A DNA stretch of 14,272 nt from Clostridia bacterium. GTDB taxonomy: Bacteria; Bacillota; Clostridia; Oscillospirales; Acutalibacteraceae. The translations under genes and the position numbers were made by a program. Each line of letters starts with the position of its first letter. The stretch's first letter is position 1. The DNA lies in NCBI GenBank assembly GCA_017631745.1, contig JAGBSR010000168.1, positions 1 to 14,272 of the forward strand, given 5' to 3'. Shown piece by piece: positions 13,389-14,272 of the stretch. The notes beneath the pieces were generated by a model that saw only the letters and a program-made list of their open reading frames with translations, was not told where the DNA came from and did not search any database.

Positions 13389-13473
13389 GTGGCTCCGTCG
13401 CCGAATTTCATTCGGCGCGAGGACGCCCGTTGGCGTCCTCGGAAAGCACCTAAAGGTGCTTTCACGGAGCCAC
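13389..13473 (-). repeat. Cloverleaf intergenic repeat, copy D (inverted)
   Basis: The outer stem is a perfect 10 bp: GTGGCTCCGT (13389-13398) with ACGGAGCCAC (13464-13473). On the plus strand the interior holds 13399-13406/13410-13417 (8 bp, TTC loop), 13418-13427/13432-13441 (10 bp, CGTT loop) and 13442-13450/13455-13463 (9 bp, TAAA loop). No junction base is unpaired. Read on the minus strand, the order is a GAAA hairpin, a CGAGGA hairpin and a CGCCG hairpin, the same as copies A and B. It starts 11 bases after the GH3 terminator. Confidence 0.92.
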
Positions 13474-13550
13474 AGCCTGCCCTTAGCGGAAACTTCCCGG
13501 AAAACACAGTATATCTATAGATTTTACCGCTTTAAATTGTGTGGTTTATG

Positions 13551-13579
13551 TTGACATTATGAATTGGTAGTGATATAAT
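13551..13579 (+). promoter_or_regulatory. Promoter of ilvB
   Basis: A perfect TTGACA (13551-13556), a 17-base spacer and a perfect TATAAT (13574-13579). The leader of about 45 bases is too short for a T-box or a leader-peptide attenuator, so any branched-chain amino acid control is not by those means here. Confidence 0.88.
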
Positions 13580-13629
13580 AATTCAATAGATTTTAAAATG
13601 CAGACTTATACTCTAAAAGGAGTAGGATA

Positions 13630-14272
13630 ATGAAACTCACAGGTTCACAAATTGTTATAGAAACCCTCATAGAGCAAGGCGTTACCGATGTTTTCGGCTA
13701 TCCGGGCGGTCAGGTTCTTCATATCTATGACGAGCTTTACAAGGCTCAGGACAGAATCAATCATGTCCTCACAGCTCACGAGCAGGGTGCTTCTCACGCT
13801 GCTGACGGTTATGCCAGAGCTACGGGTAAGGTCGGAGTAGTTATCGCTACATCAGGTCCCGGTGCAACGAATCTCGTAACGGGTATCGCAACTGCAATGC
13901 TCGACTCGGTTCCTATGGTAGCTATCACAGGCAACGTGCCTACCACTCTTATCTGTAAGGACTCTTTCCAGGAGATAGACATCACAGGCGTAACTCTTCC
14001 CATTACAAAGCACAACTACTTTGTTAACGATATAAACGACCTTGCCGATACTCTCAGAGAGGCTTTCCGCATTGCAAAAAGCGGCAGACCCGGTACTGAG
14101 ATCGTGGATATCCCCAAGGATGTGCAGATTGCTTCGGCAGAGTATGAAAAGGCTGAAGTTGTTGAAGCTTTCCCCGACAAAAAGGCTAAAGACAGATACA
14201 TAGAAAAAGCGGTAGAGCTTATCAATGAAAGTCAGCGCCCTTATATTTATATCGGCGGCGGCGTACTCGGCA
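13630..14272 (+). CDS. ilvB: Acetolactate synthase large subunit, N-terminal 214 residues (runs off the right edge)
   Basis: This ThDP-dependent enzyme makes acetolactate or acetohydroxybutyrate, the first common step of valine, leucine and isoleucine synthesis. The visible part is the N-terminal pyrimidine-binding domain: VFGYPGGQVL near 21-30, HEQGASHAADGYARATG with the cofactor-activating Glu51, ATSGPGATNLVTGIATA near 78-94, FQEIDI near 117-122, and the start of the central domain (PYIYIGGGVLG). AAGGAG lies eight bases before the ATG. The glutamate and FQE motifs favour the anabolic biosynthetic (IlvB/AHAS) form; the small subunit and downstream genes lie outside the window. Confidence 0.95.
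   Translation, partial: MKLTGSQIVIETLIEQGVTDVFGYPGGQVLHIYDELYKAQDRINHVLTAHEQGASHAADGYARATGKVGVVIATSGPGATNLVTGIATAMLDSVPMVAITGNVPTTLICKDSFQEIDITGVTLPITKHNYFVNDINDLADTLREAFRIAKSGRPGTEIVDIPKDVQIASAEYEKAEVVEAFPDKKAKDRYIEKAVELINESQRPYIYIGGGVLG

Noticed and set aside
1343..13473. The four repeats as a CRISPR array
   Set aside because: They are kilobases apart, lie between unrelated genes, and there are no regular spacers or cas genes.
13290..13520. Open frames of 76 aa (plus) and 67 aa (minus) across cloverleaf copy D
   Set aside because: They run through a palindrome, a terminator and the structured repeat, have no ribosome binding site, and their proteins are low-complexity Arg/Pro/Gly.
13580..13629. 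T-box or leader-peptide attenuator before ilvB
   Set aside because: The leader is about 45 bases long, with no specifier stem, T-box motif, terminator or branched-chain codon run.

Overview
The window looks like chromosomal DNA of a low-to-moderate-GC Clostridia-type Firmicute, probably a gut member of the Ruminococcaceae/Oscillospiraceae. This is inferred from consensus sigma-A promoters with 16-17 bp spacers, strong AGGAGG-like ribosome binding sites, a T-box leader on thrS, the IscR-NifS arrangement, two TTG starts and the overall codon use. No phage, plasmid, transposase or CRISPR signal is visible.

Layout. 1-1160 (minus) is an iscR-nifS operon for Fe-S/sulfur metabolism; nifS runs off the left edge. 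1526-2710 (minus) is a lone SEDS-family (RodA/FtsW) cell-wall gene. It is transcribed divergently from tsaE-tsaB (2859-3960), which make the t6A tRNA modification. Next come rpiB (4227-4676), a GH18 glycosidase coupled to it (4679-5695), and a small membrane protein with a PH-like tail (5822-6211). A complete threonine T-box leader (about 6254-6520) precedes thrS (6557-8503). Then follow an unrecognised membrane-anchored extracellular protein (8777-9757), a tandem pair of GH3-family acyl-acid amido synthetase-like genes (9896-11566 and 11600-13273), and the start of ilvB, acetolactate synthase (13630 to the right edge).

The most unusual feature is not a gene. Four intergenic elements of about 77-85 bp (1343-1422, 4028-4104, 8570-8654, 13389-13473) share the terminal inverted repeat GGCTCC...GGAGCC. 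Each folds, by exact base pairing, into a four-way cloverleaf: one outer stem plus three abutting hairpins, with no or almost no unpaired bases at the junction. Sequences differ between copies but pairing is kept by compensatory changes. The copies occur in both orientations (A and B on plus, C and D on minus), and every copy lies just downstream of an intrinsic terminator. This looks like a dispersed structured DNA repeat family, possibly a MITE-like or REP/BIME-like element, that settles behind terminators. I do not recognise it as a named family.

Most genes are housekeeping and stand in short independent transcription units, each with its own promoter and usually its own terminator. The accessory-looking parts are the GH3 pair, the GH18 protein, the two unrecognised membrane proteins and the cloverleaf repeats.
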